Source: Rhodococcus sp. 105337 (GTDB taxonomy: Bacteria > Actinomycetota > Actinomycetes > Mycobacteriales > Mycobacteriaceae). Taken from it: a stretch of DNA of 64,000 bases. The position numbers and the translations under genes are program-made. Below, piece after piece: positions 9,168 to 17,141 of this stretch; position 1 is the stretch's first letter; each line of letters opens with the position of its first letter. The stretch spans positions 1-64,000 of the forward strand of contig NZ_JABAGQ010000008.1 in assembly GCF_012844225.1 (NCBI RefSeq). The letters run 5' to 3'. The notes under the pieces are model-generated. The model had not been told where the DNA came from and made no database searches. It was given only the letters and a program-made list of their open reading frames with translations.

Positions 9168-10661
9168 TCAGACGGTAAGACACACGGTCTTGGTCTCGAG
9201 GTAGTTCTCCAGTCCTGCCGCACCGTTCTCGTACCCCCACCCGGACTGCTTGTGGCCTCCCTTGACCAGTTCAGGGGAGAAGTACGAGTGGCAGTTGATC
9301 CACACTGTGCCGGCGCGGATCGCGCCGGCCATCCGGTGGGCTCGGGAGAGATCCGCTGTCCACACGCTCGCGGCGAGACCGTAGTCGGTGTCGTTGGCCC
9401 AGGAGATCACCTCGTCGGTGTCGTCGAACGGGGTGACGGTCACGACGGGCCCGAATATCTCCTCGCGCATCATGGGTAGATCCGGTGCGGCGTCGACTAC
9501 GACCGTCGGCTCGTAAAAGCTGCCGGACTCGCCCACCGCGCGGCCACCCGTCACGACAGTCGCGCCCCGGCGCACACCGTCATCGACGTAAGCGGCCACA
9601 GTCTGCCGGTGCCGCATGCTCACCAGCGGCCCGAGGTCGGTACCACTGTCGAGTCCGTGTCCCAGTCGGAGTCCGGCGGCAGCCTCCGCAAGACCGTCGA
9701 CCACCTGCTCGTAGACGGCACGCTCGGCATATACCCGCGACCCTGCGACGCATACCTGCCCGCAGTTGGCGAAGATGCCGCGAGCGAGACCGGGCACAGT
9801 CTGCGCCAGCTCTGCATCGCCGAACACCACCGCGGGCGACTTGCCGCCGAGTTCGAGGGTGAGCCGCGCAAGGCGGCCCGCACCGGCCGATGTCACGAGT
9901 TTCTTGCCCACTTCGGTCGACCCGGTGAAAGTCACCTTGTCCACGCCCTGGTGCTCGGCCAGCATCCGCCCCACCTCGGCGCCGCCGGTGAGGATGTTCA
10001 CCGTCCCGGCGGGAAGCCCCGCCTCCGCGAGCAGTTCCCCCAGTCGCAGTGCGGTGAGCGAGGTGTCCTCAGCCGGCTTGAGTACCACCGTGCACCCCGC
10101 AGCCAATGCCGGTGCCAGTTTCATGGCAGCCATCAGCAACGGCGAATTCCACGGCACGATCGCAGCCACCACACCTACCGGTTCACGGAGCGTGTGAGCG
10201 ATGACCTGCTTGCCCAGCGGCTGATAGGTGATCGACGGTGTCACCGTGGTCCCGGTGATCTTCGTTGCCCAACCCGCGTAGTAGCGGAACTGTTCCGCGG
10301 CAGAGGGTATCTCCGCGAAGCGGGACGTTCCCCAGGATTTGCCCTGGTCGAGGGTTTCGAGCTCGGCGAGTTCGTCTGCATGATCGTCGATCGCTTCCGC
10401 GATCCGCCACAACACCCGTGCTCGAGCCGAGGGGGTGAGTGCCGCCCATTCCTCCCTGAGCGCCCGGCGGGCAGCGATGACGGCGGCGTCCACTTCGTCC
10501 TGGCCGGCGCAGGAGAGGACGGCGAGAGGTTTTCCCGTAGCAGGATCGATCGTTTCGAACGGTGTGCCCGATCCCGAGACCCATTCGCCGTCGACCAGTA
10601 GACGTTTGTCGCCGCTGGTGAGGAAGGTTGCGCTGTAGCGCGGCAGGACGGCGGTGGTCAT
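9168..10661 (-). CDS. aldehyde dehydrogenase (NAD(P)-dependent)
   Basis: A 497-residue ALDH-superfamily enzyme oxidising an aldehyde to the acid. The catalytic pair is Glu270 (TLELGGKSP) and Cys304 (NCGQVC), with the Rossmann segment [10 protein letters not shown] near residue 245. Length is normal. Its ATG overlaps the stop of the oxygenase catalytic subunit by four bases, making it the last gene of a tightly coupled nine-frame leftward operon. In that setting it probably clears the aldehyde made by the GMC oxidoreductase, the ThDP decarboxylase or an oxidative demethylation. The exact substrate cannot be read from sequence. Confidence 0.9.
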   Translation of the reverse strand: MTTAVLPRYSATFLTSGDKRLLVDGEWVSGSGTPFETIDPATGKPLAVLSCAGQDEVDAAVIAARRALREEWAALTPSARARVLWRIAEAIDDHADELAELETLDQGKSWGTSRFAEIPSAAEQFRYYAGWATKITGTTVTPSITYQPLGKQVIAHTLREPVGVVAAIVPWNSPLLMAAMKLAPALAAGCTVVLKPAEDTSLTALRLGELLAEAGLPAGTVNILTGGAEVGRMLAEHQGVDKVTFTGSTEVGKKLVTSAGAGRLARLTLELGGKSPAVVFGDAELAQTVPGLARGIFANCGQVCVAGSRVYAERAVYEQVVDGLAEAAAGLRLGHGLDSGTDLGPLVSMRHRQTVAAYVDDGVRRGATVVTGGRAVGESGSFYEPTVVVDAAPDLPMMREEIFGPVVTVTPFDDTDEVISWANDTDYGLAASVWTADLSRAHRMAGAIRAGTVWINCHSYFSPELVKGGHKQSGWGYENGAAGLENYLETKTVCLTV

Positions 10662-11548
10662 GAGTCGGCTCCTCGGGAGTGGACGGGGCGGAACGGCAGC
10701 GCACCCCAGCGCAAGCCCTTGGCTTTGAGCCAGCGCCGATAGGTGACAGACGACGCGTCGGCCCGGGTAGGGATCTCGTCGCGGGGATCGAGGGGCAACA
10801 GCAGGGGACGTTGGTTCTCGACGATGATGCGGTCCTGAAGGAAAATAACCTGCTCGAACTGCACAAGGTCGGTGTGCGGCGAATCCGGGTCGACGAGATA
10901 CATCACCGGCTGTGCACGGCAGAGTGTTTCGTCGATCGGCTGGATCAGCAGTGCGATCGCGTCTAGGCGGGTGGGATCGGACGGTGAGACCCGGTACAGC
11001 ATCACCTGATACGGCGCAGGGACACGGTATGTCAGGTGTGCGAAGGACCCTTCGGACGTGGCGGAGACCTGCGGTTGGAAGAACGTGCAGTCCGTAGCCC
11101 ACACTTCGTCCGTCTCCTTGCGGATCTCCCACTTGTAGCGCGCAACCTCGGTGGCAGCCTCACCGCCGAGGATGCCGGTGTGCACGAACGGGAAATGCGC
11201 CATGTCCAGGAAGTTCTCGACGACACGGCCGGGTGAGGTGCGCATGGTGACCCAGCCGCAGGGCACGTAGCGGCGGTCGGGCTCGTCCGCCTCGTCGATG
11301 GTGAAGACGTCTCGTGCGGGAGTCCCCAGGGTGGTCCAGACGAAACCGAACCGCCGCTGCACGGGTAGTTGCCGGCCGTCCGTCAGCACGGTGGGTTCGC
11401 CGTCGGAGCCGATGCAGCACTCGATCGCTGCACCGAGCAGACGTGTCCGCACCGTGGTGCCGACGACTTCGTTCTCGGAGCACACCGGATACCACTGGTC
11501 GAGCACCACGGGGTCGTCGCACATGGTGGAGGTTGCGGGGCGGGTCAC
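10658..11548 (-). CDS. ring-hydroxylating oxygenase catalytic subunit lacking its Rieske domain (NdmC-like architecture)
   Basis: A 296-residue protein aligning with the VanA/N-demethylase type of Rieske oxygenase alpha subunits, but the iron-sulfur lobe is missing. The opening strands (LDQWYPVC near 17-23, TRLLGAAIE near 35-43) and the closing strand ([11 protein letters not shown] near 65-75) of the Rieske fold are joined directly, with no CxH or CxxH. The mononuclear-iron motif is intact: E111-N112, D115, H118 and H123. I chose the GTG at 11548, which overlaps the GMC stop (GTGA) and has a GGAAGGGAG site. A stand-alone Rieske protein is encoded at 14807-15463 in the same operon and should pass it electrons. 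NdmC of caffeine-degrading Pseudomonas has the same deletion. Confidence 0.85.
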   Translation of the reverse strand: MTRPATSTMCDDPVVLDQWYPVCSENEVVGTTVRTRLLGAAIECCIGSDGEPTVLTDGRQLPVQRRFGFVWTTLGTPARDVFTIDEADEPDRRYVPCGWVTMRTSPGRVVENFLDMAHFPFVHTGILGGEAATEVARYKWEIRKETDEVWATDCTFFQPQVSATSEGSFAHLTYRVPAPYQVMLYRVSPSDPTRLDAIALLIQPIDETLCRAQPVMYLVDPDSPHTDLVQFEQVIFLQDRIIVENQRPLLLPLDPRDEIPTRADASSVTYRRWLKAKGLRWGALPFRPVHSRGADS

Positions 11549-13098
11549 GAGATACTCCCTTCCGTACCGGAGATGAGGGCCGCCGCCCGTTCGGCGAGCG
11601 CGATCACGGGGGCGTTGGTGTTGCACGAGGGCAGTACCGGAATCACGGACGCATCGACGACTCGCAGGCCGGTGACGCCGTGGACCCGCAGGTCCGGGTC
11701 GACGACCGCATCGGGACCGACGCCCATGGCGCATGTTCCGGCGGTGTGGAAGAACGTCGCACAACTCGCGCGCACGAACGCTTCGGCGTCGTGACGTCCG
11801 AGCCGGCGATCCGGTGCCACGGGTGCCTCGATCAGTGGTCGGAGTGCAGCGGTGCCGGCGAGGTCGAAGACGCGATCGAGGCCGGACACGAGCGCGTCCA
11901 GGTCGCGCGGGTCGGACAGGTACCGCGGATCGACGCGCGGTGCCACGCCCGGGTCCGCGGACTGAAGCGTCAGCGCTCCGGTGCTGTACGAACGCATGAG
12001 CCCCGGTGAGAGCGCAAAGACGTGTCCGGTGACGTCGTAGCGTTCGGCGATCTCCGGGGTGGCGTGGCGCCCCTGGACGACGAACGCGTGCAGATCGGGG
12101 AGGTCGAGGGACGCGTCGGAGCGCCAGTTGAGAATTGCTCCACCGCCGTTGTCCCGCACCGGTCCCAGTGGCTCACGCGCGCGGAAGTTCACGCCCATGA
12201 GCAGCGGATGGTCCTGTAGGTTGCGTCCCACCCCCGGCAGCGCAACGCGGACGGGCACATCGTGCGAGCGCAGTTGCACGGGATCGCCGATGCCGGAGAG
12301 GAGCAACAGATGAGGACTCGAGATCGCACCGGCGCACAGCACGGTCTCGATGTCGGCGTGGATCTCGGTCGCGTGTTCGCCCCGGCCTACGCGCACGCCG
12401 GTGCACCGCTCACCGTCGAACACCAGACCGGTGACGGTCGAGTCGGTACGGATCGTCAGGTTGGGACGGGACAGCACCGGTTCGACATACGCACGGTCGG
12501 TGCTCGCGCGGTGCCCGTCGTCGTCGACAGTGAGATTCGCGAGCGCGGCGCCCTCGATCTCGGGGCCGTTGCAGTCGTCCAGCACAGCCATGCCGAGTTC
12601 TGCTGCGGCTCCCAGTAATCCGAGTGCGACGGGGTGCGGATCCGAGGGGCGCGTGATGCGGATCGGTCCTCCGGACCCCCGCAACAGGGTGGCTCCGCCT
12701 TCCCAGTCCTCAGCCCGGCGGAAGTAGGGGAGCAGGGACGCGAAGTTCCAGCCCTTCGCGCCCGCTCCCTCCCAGGCGTCGTAGTCGGACGGGTGGCCGC
12801 GATACCAGAGCATCGCGTTGATGCTGCTCGACCCACCGAGCACCCGTCCGCGTGGAATGAGGACGGCACGGCCGTCGAGCAGGGGGTTCGGAGCGTAGCT
12901 GTGCCCCCAGTCGTACTCGCTCCCCAGGAGATCCGCCCACGTTCCGGGGTGGTCCAGCGCGGCTGCGCCGGTGTGGTCCGGACCGGCTTCTACGAGCAGC
13001 ACGGTGGTGTCCGGGCTCTCGGTCAGGCGGGCGGCCAGCACGCACCCGGCCGACCCGCCTCCCACGATGACGTAGTCGTACCGGTCAATTGTGTTCAC
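11545..13098 (-). CDS. GMC-family FAD-dependent oxidoreductase (choline dehydrogenase-like)
   Basis: A 517-residue flavoprotein oxidising an alcohol to an aldehyde. The FAD-binding motif GGGSAGCVLAARL lies at residues 10-22, the GMC signature GRVLGGSSSINAM around residue 85, and the active-site HTAGTCAMG plus the C-terminal NTNAPVIALAERAA near residues 450-505. I chose the GTG at 13098, which overlaps the preceding ThDP subunit gene by 14 bases; no closer in-frame start precedes the FAD motif. Its place in the operon suggests oxidation of a hydroxymethyl or hydroxyl group of the imported compound or of an oxygenase product. Confidence 0.88.
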   Translation of the reverse strand: MNTIDRYDYVIVGGGSAGCVLAARLTESPDTTVLLVEAGPDHTGAAALDHPGTWADLLGSEYDWGHSYAPNPLLDGRAVLIPRGRVLGGSSSINAMLWYRGHPSDYDAWEGAGAKGWNFASLLPYFRRAEDWEGGATLLRGSGGPIRITRPSDPHPVALGLLGAAAELGMAVLDDCNGPEIEGAALANLTVDDDGHRASTDRAYVEPVLSRPNLTIRTDSTVTGLVFDGERCTGVRVGRGEHATEIHADIETVLCAGAISSPHLLLLSGIGDPVQLRSHDVPVRVALPGVGRNLQDHPLLMGVNFRAREPLGPVRDNGGGAILNWRSDASLDLPDLHAFVVQGRHATPEIAERYDVTGHVFALSPGLMRSYSTGALTLQSADPGVAPRVDPRYLSDPRDLDALVSGLDRVFDLAGTAALRPLIEAPVAPDRRLGRHDAEAFVRASCATFFHTAGTCAMGVGPDAVVDPDLRVHGVTGLRVVDASVIPVLPSCNTNAPVIALAERAAALISGTEGSIS

Positions 13099-13708
13099 TG
13101 GGCCCCATAATCGTGATGCCCTCCGTCGCCTCCACGTGGCGGACGAAGATGTACTTGTCTTCGCGTCCGTCGCTGTGCTTGCGTTTGATGCCCGGCTGCA
13201 CGCTGCTCGAGACCTTGGCGACGAGCACATAGGGTTCGTCGGCGGCGAGTCCGGCAACACAGTGCTTGTCGAACTCCTCGAGCGTCGTTGCTGTATAGGA
13301 CTTCTCGATTCCACAACCGCGAGAGATCGCCGCGATGTCGACATTGCCGCGGGCCGTATGCGTCGGTGGGCCACCGATGGATTGGTAGCACTCGTTGTCC
13401 CACACGACGGTGAACAGGTTGCGTGGCTTCTCGTTGGCCAGTGTGGCGAGGATGCCGAGGTTGAACAGCATGCCTCCGTCGGTGTCGAGGGAGATGATTC
13501 TGCGGTGCGGCAAGCCGACGGCGAGTCCGAACGCCTGCGGGGTCACACAACCGAGTTGCTGCTGGAACAGGCTCGCCTGCCGCATGTGTGGAGCGGCGTT
13601 GTACCACTCGTCGACGCTGGCGCCGAGCGAGAGGATGACCAGTTCGTCCTCGAGGCGGGCGGCGAGTGCCTGCATGCACTCGAATCGGGTCATGCGCATG
13701 GTGGTCAT
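13085..13708 (-). CDS. ThDP-dependent decarboxylase subunit, PP (C-terminal) domain
   Basis: A 207-residue protein equivalent to the C-terminal half of ThDP decarboxylases such as sulfopyruvate decarboxylase beta (ComE) or phosphonopyruvate decarboxylase. The cofactor/Mg motif starts LDTDGGMLFNLG near residue 90 and ends WDNECYQS about 25 residues later, replacing the usual GDG..NN. Its ATG overlaps the stop of the PYR-domain gene by four bases, so the two halves are made together and must assemble to create the active site at their interface. Substrate is unknown; a 2-oxo acid is expected. Confidence 0.82.
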   Translation of the reverse strand: MTTMRMTRFECMQALAARLEDELVILSLGASVDEWYNAAPHMRQASLFQQQLGCVTPQAFGLAVGLPHRRIISLDTDGGMLFNLGILATLANEKPRNLFTVVWDNECYQSIGGPPTHTARGNVDIAAISRGCGIEKSYTATTLEEFDKHCVAGLAADEPYVLVAKVSSSVQPGIKRKHSDGREDKYIFVRHVEATEGITIMGPSEHN

Positions 13709-14205
13709 CGGACGAGTCCTCCTCCGAGAGCGATGGCGGAATGGTGGTAGGCCGAGTAGGACCATTCGAATGCGTCGCGGATGGCGCGCTCGATGCCTTC
13801 TTCCTCGCGCACGATGCGGTACGGGATGCGCAGAGCGTCGAGGATCGGTTCCATGGTGATCCCGTGCGGTACGGCCCACCAGTTGTTCTCGCCGAGTTCG
13901 CCGCGGTAGCTCATGAGCATGATGACCGGGATGCCGGCTCCGAGTCCCATCCGGGCGAGGGGTTCGACCGAGGCGCGGAGTCCGGAGTTCTCCATGATGA
14001 GCGCGGCTCGCTTGCCGGAGAGGAAGATTCCGCCGCAGATCGCGGCACCTTCACCCTCGTTGGTCACCTGGATGGTGCGGATCCCCGGGTGTGCGTCGAG
14101 TGCGGGGTACAACTCTTTGAACAGGGAATCCGGTAGATAGCAGACGGTGCTCACGCCGGCCTGCTCGAGGCCGCGGATCACCGCGTCGACGGTGGATTGC
14201 TGCAT
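13705..14205 (-). CDS. ThDP-dependent decarboxylase subunit, PYR (N-terminal) domain
   Basis: A 166-residue protein equivalent to the N-terminal half of ThDP decarboxylases, like sulfopyruvate decarboxylase alpha (ComD). The essential glutamate that activates thiamine diphosphate is likely E50 in NEGEGAAICGG. The ATG at 14205 was chosen because a much longer in-frame extension only covers the antisense of the GST-like gene. It is followed at once by the PP-domain gene. Splitting into two genes is known for ComDE; what is unusual is its company, an oxygenase, a GMC enzyme and an aldehyde dehydrogenase. Confidence 0.82.
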   Translation of the reverse strand: MQQSTVDAVIRGLEQAGVSTVCYLPDSLFKELYPALDAHPGIRTIQVTNEGEGAAICGGIFLSGKRAALIMENSGLRASVEPLARMGLGAGIPVIMLMSYRGELGENNWWAVPHGITMEPILDALRIPYRIVREEEGIERAIRDAFEWSYSAYHHSAIALGGGLVR

Positions 14206-14225
14206 GTCGGTCCTTCCGGTGGTGG

Positions 14226-14810
14226 TCAGGGGAAGACGGGGATTCCGGGCATCTCGACGAAGCCCGGCAGGTGTTTGACCTGCCGCATCCAGCGCCGGAG
14301 TGCGGGGAACGTGTCGTGGTCGATGCCGATGTCCCGGCTCAGCGCAGCGGCGGGGTACAGCGCCAGATCGGCGACCGTGGGCCGGTCGGCGGTGAACCAG
14401 TCGTGGTCGGCGTGGAGAGCGAGGTGGTCGTCCAATGTCTGGAGAACCGTGAGCGCAGCGCGCGTGTCGACGGCGTCGGTGGTGTAGAGCGCGGTGTCGC
14501 GGCAGGCGTAGACGTGTTCGAGCGGACCCGACGCGAACGTCAGCCATTCCGGTGTCGTTGGTGCCCAATCGGTTCCAGCTGCCAGGTGTTCGAGAACGGC
14601 CATGGTGCCGACGAGTACGGCGGTACCGGTCTCGAGTACCGGGAGCACACCGGACGGTGTGAGTTCGCGGTACCGGCCGGTCAGATGCGCCCCGCCGGGG
14701 ATCACATCGACGGGTTCGATCCGGTGTTCGTAACCGAGCACCGACGCCGCAAGTCGCACCGAATAACAGCGCGGGTCGAGCGGAAAGTCGTGGAGTACCG
14801 GAATCGTCAT
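14226..14810 (-). CDS. glutathione S-transferase-like protein, probable oxygenase scaffold
   Basis: A 194-residue protein with a thioredoxin-like N-terminal half (cis-Pro57 in SGVLPVLE) and an all-helical C-terminal half containing TVADLALYPAAALSRD. The Glu-Ser pair that holds glutathione in true GSTs is replaced by Gly-Thr at the LVGTMAVLEHL position, and actinobacteria of this group use mycothiol, not glutathione. It overlaps the Rieske-protein gene by four bases. In the NdmCDE demethylase a GST-like protein (NdmE) bridges the Rieske-less catalytic subunit and the Rieske-bearing partner, so a structural rather than catalytic role is my preferred reading. Confidence 0.75.
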   Translation of the reverse strand: MTIPVLHDFPLDPRCYSVRLAASVLGYEHRIEPVDVIPGGAHLTGRYRELTPSGVLPVLETGTAVLVGTMAVLEHLAAGTDWAPTTPEWLTFASGPLEHVYACRDTALYTTDAVDTRAALTVLQTLDDHLALHADHDWFTADRPTVADLALYPAAALSRDIGIDHDTFPALRRWMRQVKHLPGFVEMPGIPVFP

Positions 14811-15463
14811 GATGCGACCATCGGTGCGAAGGCGGTCGCACTCTCGCGGATGTCGTGTATCCGGCGGACCAGCGCACGCACCGTGTCGTCCGGCACCGCC
14901 CCCGGAGCGATCAGGTGCAAGGCGGTGGTCTGCGCGTCGACTACCTGAATTCCTGCGAGGATCGCGGTTCCGTCGAGGATGCCCACTGCGACCGTGCCCT
15001 TGTCCTGGAAGTCTTCGGTGAAAGAACGCAACCGATCGACGACCTGCTCCCTACCTTCCCGGATCCAGACCGAGCGGACGGGGGTGGCCACGGAGGGGAT
15101 ACGGGAGAGTTCGGTGTCGTCGGCGGGATCCGCCGAACTCACCCAGACGAGACCGCCGCGCTCGAACGCCCGGTACCGCGTCGGCCGGACAGAGCCCGGA
15201 GGTTCCATTCGTGGGTGTGCGGGCACATGACGACATGCGCCGTCGCCGTCGAATTGCCAACCGTGGTAAAGGCATACGAGCCGATCGTCGCGGACGAATC
15301 CGAAGCTCAAGCGCATTCCGCGGTGCGGGCAGCGGTCGGCCCAGGCGTGGAGCGTGCCGCCGGCATCGCGCCACAGGGCGACGGACGACCCGTCAACGGT
15401 GGTGCCGGTCGCGGCACCCGGTTCGATGTCGCGACCGAGCGCGACGGGAAGCCAGACGGTCAT
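14807..15463 (-). CDS. stand-alone Rieske [2Fe-2S] protein
   Basis: A 218-residue soluble protein whose first 105 residues form a Rieske domain: C45-P-H47-R-G and C64-L-Y-H67-G-W are the cluster ligands. About 110 residues follow with no mononuclear-iron motif and no flavin or NAD domain. It resembles the Rieske half of an oxygenase alpha subunit and complements the Rieske-less catalytic subunit at 10658-11548. ATG at 15463 overlaps the upstream stop by four bases. The C-terminal extension may dock the catalytic subunit or the GST-like protein (inference). No reductase gene is visible in the window. Confidence 0.85.
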   Translation of the reverse strand: MTVWLPVALGRDIEPGAATGTTVDGSSVALWRDAGGTLHAWADRCPHRGMRLSFGFVRDDRLVCLYHGWQFDGDGACRHVPAHPRMEPPGSVRPTRYRAFERGGLVWVSSADPADDTELSRIPSVATPVRSVWIREGREQVVDRLRSFTEDFQDKGTVAVGILDGTAILAGIQVVDAQTTALHLIAPGAVPDDTVRALVRRIHDIRESATAFAPMVAS

Positions 15464-15714
15464 GGCAGGACTCTCCTCTCGGTCGATGTGAGGTCGAGGA
15501 CGACGTTGTCGTCGGGTGCGAGCGCGCACGCTGCCTCGAATGCCCCGACGAGGTCGGGGTCGCCGTGGGTGTGGAGTTCGATCCGGTGTTCGGTCGCGGT
15601 CACCACAGTGGCGTGAATGCGGAGAAGCTCGGCTCGGGACACCGAGAACCGGATCATGACAGCGGGATCGAATCGTCCGACGAGCGTGAGCGTGGACGAG
15701 ATTGCGCTGCTCAT
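15460..15714 (-). CDS. small acylphosphatase-like protein
   Basis: An 84-residue protein whose length and strand pattern resemble the acylphosphatase fold: VMIR at residues 19-22 aligns with the VGFR phosphate loop and the later ELHTHGDPDLVGAFE stretch aligns with the family's VEGxxxxVxxF segment. The catalytic Asn expected around residue 40 is not visible, so it may be a non-catalytic fold member. Its ATG follows the stop of an 18-codon ORF by one base and has no Shine-Dalgarno site of its own, so its translation should depend on that upstream ORF. The assignment is tentative. Confidence 0.5.
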   Translation of the reverse strand: MSSAISSTLTLVGRFDPAVMIRFSVSRAELLRIHATVVTATEHRIELHTHGDPDLVGAFEAACALAPDDNVVLDLTSTERRVLP

Positions 15715-15715
15715 G

Positions 15716-15772
15716 TCAACAGGAGCAGGTGTGCCGGCCGAGTCCGATTGCGGTGGCGGCTGTGTGATTCAT
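15716..15772 (-). CDS. 18-residue leader ORF ending Cys-Ser-Cys
   Basis: ATG at 15772 is preceded by GGAGG four bases upstream, the only good ribosome site at the head of the catabolic operon. The frame runs 18 codons (MNHTAATAIGLGRHTCSC) to a TGA one base before the ATG of the 84-residue protein, in a different frame. It therefore looks like a translated leader that passes ribosomes to the first structural gene. The structured RNA upstream carries an anti-Shine-Dalgarno segment aimed at this site. The peptide might also act as a cysteine-sensing leader or have a role of its own; neither can be decided here. Confidence 0.6.
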   Translation of the reverse strand: MNHTAATAIGLGRHTCSC

Positions 15773-15886
15773 GAGTCCTCCGGGAGACGTGTGGTGCTTC
15801 GTCTGGGACGGCCCTCGCACCCGTCTCCGGAGATGTCCTCTTCCGGAGGGGAGCTCCGGATCGTTCGCCGGCAGTGCCGGACGGAC
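15773..15886 (-). ncRNA. candidate riboswitch, copy 2 (5' leader of the oxygenase operon)
   Basis: On the minus strand this leader folds into P1 (GUCC 15883-15886 with GGAC 15835-15838), P2 (hairpin 15868-15880), P3 (UCCGGAG-CUCCC-CUCCGGA, 15842-15860), P4 (GACGG/CCGUC, 15821-15825 with 15807-15811, loop GUGCGAGGG) and P5 (15800-15804 with 15785-15789). CUCCGG at 15827-15832 can pair with CCGGAG at 15778-15783, masking the GGAGG of the leader ORF. The copy at 20123-20243 keeps the same order, loops and spacing, with paired changes in P3 and P4. The P3 C-rich loop and the P4 GAGGG loop could kiss. It matches no TPP, purine, SAM, cobalamin or guanidine consensus I know. Confidence 0.75.
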
Positions 15887-15917
15887 AGCATCGACTCGAT
15901 TTGCGATGCGGTTCAAA

Positions 15918-15923
15918 GTATTA
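15918..15923 (-). promoter_or_regulatory. possible -10 element of the oxygenase operon
   Basis: TAATAC on the minus strand lies about 32 bases upstream of P1 of the structured leader, a fitting position for a -10 hexamer. No convincing -35 hexamer is seen 17 bases further upstream, which is common for actinobacterial promoters. Confidence 0.4.
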
Positions 15924-16046
15924 CACAGCGTTGGAATGAAGACCGCCGCCGGGGATGAAATTCCCGTTACGGCCGTGTGACTTTCGCGTGCGACAGGCGG
16001 GTGCCGCCGGTGCAGCACGGCGGCAGACCGCCGACGGCGCCCCTGT

Positions 16047-16094
16047 GCACTGGATCCGGTGGGTCGCGAGACGCGTCGCCACCGGATCCGGTGC
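16047..16094 (-). terminator. hairpin terminator after the binding-protein gene
   Basis: A near-perfect 16-bp inverted repeat (arms 16047-16062 and 16079-16094, one mismatch, 16-base loop) starts two bases after the stop of the ABC binding-protein gene. It separates the transporter operon from the promoter of the oxygenase operon, so the two leftward operons are transcribed independently. There is no U tract, as is usual in high-GC actinobacteria. Confidence 0.7.
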
Positions 16095-16095
16095 G

Positions 16096-17130
16096 TCAGA
16101 GCGAGTCGAGAACAGAGGTCGTGAACAACTGGTCGGCAGACACGTCGATCCCGGCAGCATTGAGCGTCTTGATGTTCTGGTCGATCAACGCCGGGGGAAG
16201 TGCAAGCAATCCGAGCGAGTCCGTGTCCGGCGTAACCATGATCTGTTCGAGGATCTTCGATTCCAGGAGTTGCTGTGCCCGGTCGAATCCCTGGTCCTTA
16301 CCGAACACGTCGACGGTGAGGTTCGTCCCGAGCTCCGGATCGGCGAGATTGGCTTCCCATCCGCGCCGTTCTGCTCGGAGGAAGGCGGCAAGCTGCTCTG
16401 GATTGTCCTGCACCGTCCGTGCTTTTGCGAAGTAGACACCGGAGAACACGGCGTATCCGTAGTCGGCGAAGAGGAACGTGTGGGTCTCGATGCCCTTGAC
16501 TTCCAGCTGGGTAGGTTCGTTGATCACGAACACGACCTGCCCGTCGACCTCGCGGTTCGCGACGGGTGACGGATCGAACTGGACCGGAACGACCTCGACG
16601 GACCCGGGATCGATGTCGTTGATCTGAAGTAGCAGGTTGAACGCAGTCTCGTTCAACGCGGCGACACCGATCTTCTTCCCGATCATGTCCTGGGGCGAGT
16701 TGATGGGATTGTCGGCACGGGAGAGGAGGCAGAAGGGGCTTTTCTGGAATCGCGTGCCGAAGATTCGCAGATCTGCGCCTTGTACCACCGCTTTCGACAC
16801 GACGTCGGCGTTGCTGCCGCCGATGAGCGCCTTGTCGGACATCACGACCGTGTCGGGGCTTGTGTTCGGGCCGCCGTTGAGGAAGTTGACCGAGAGCCCG
16901 TTCTCTCGGTAGTAGCCGCGGTCGGCGGCGATCCAGCTTCCGGAGTGCTCGGTGGTGGGAAGCCAACTGAGCTGATAGTTGAGGGCGGTGGTCCCGTCCG
17001 GCGCGGTGGTTGCGCCGCTCCCGGATGAGCATGCAGACAAAAGGGTGGGCCCTCCGAGGGCCAGCGCACCGAGGCCGAGCCCACGGCGGAGCAGAGTGCG
17101 ACGCGAAAGGGGATGTTTCGCAGGGGTCAT
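16096..17130 (-). CDS. NMT1/THI5-type ABC transporter substrate-binding lipoprotein
   Basis: A 344-residue exported protein. The N-terminus has a twin-arginine-like RRTLLRRG followed by a hydrophobic stretch and a lipobox LLSAC near residue 33. The mature part matches the NMT1/SsuA-like family (SWLPTTEHSGSWIAADRGYYRENGL), whose members bind thiamine pyrimidine, riboflavin, purines, nitrate or sulfonates. It is third in the leftward operon after an amidohydrolase and a permease, with a terminator hairpin right behind it. A deaminatable heterocycle is the most coherent ligand given the amidohydrolase (inference). Confidence 0.87.
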   Translation of the reverse strand: MTPAKHPLSRRTLLRRGLGLGALALGGPTLLSACSSGSGATTAPDGTTALNYQLSWLPTTEHSGSWIAADRGYYRENGLSVNFLNGGPNTSPDTVVMSDKALIGGSNADVVSKAVVQGADLRIFGTRFQKSPFCLLSRADNPINSPQDMIGKKIGVAALNETAFNLLLQINDIDPGSVEVVPVQFDPSPVANREVDGQVVFVINEPTQLEVKGIETHTFLFADYGYAVFSGVYFAKARTVQDNPEQLAAFLRAERRGWEANLADPELGTNLTVDVFGKDQGFDRAQQLLESKILEQIMVTPDTDSLGLLALPPALIDQNIKTLNAAGIDVSADQLFTTSVLDSL

Positions 17131-17141
17131 CGTAGAACTCC

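Noticed and set aside
15773-15886. TPP riboswitch (ThDP enzyme and NMT1/THI5-type binding protein nearby)
   Set aside because: The leader has no CUGAGA motif and no ACCUGAUCUGGAUAAUGCCAGC-type sequence in either copy, and the helix order differs from the TPP aptamer.
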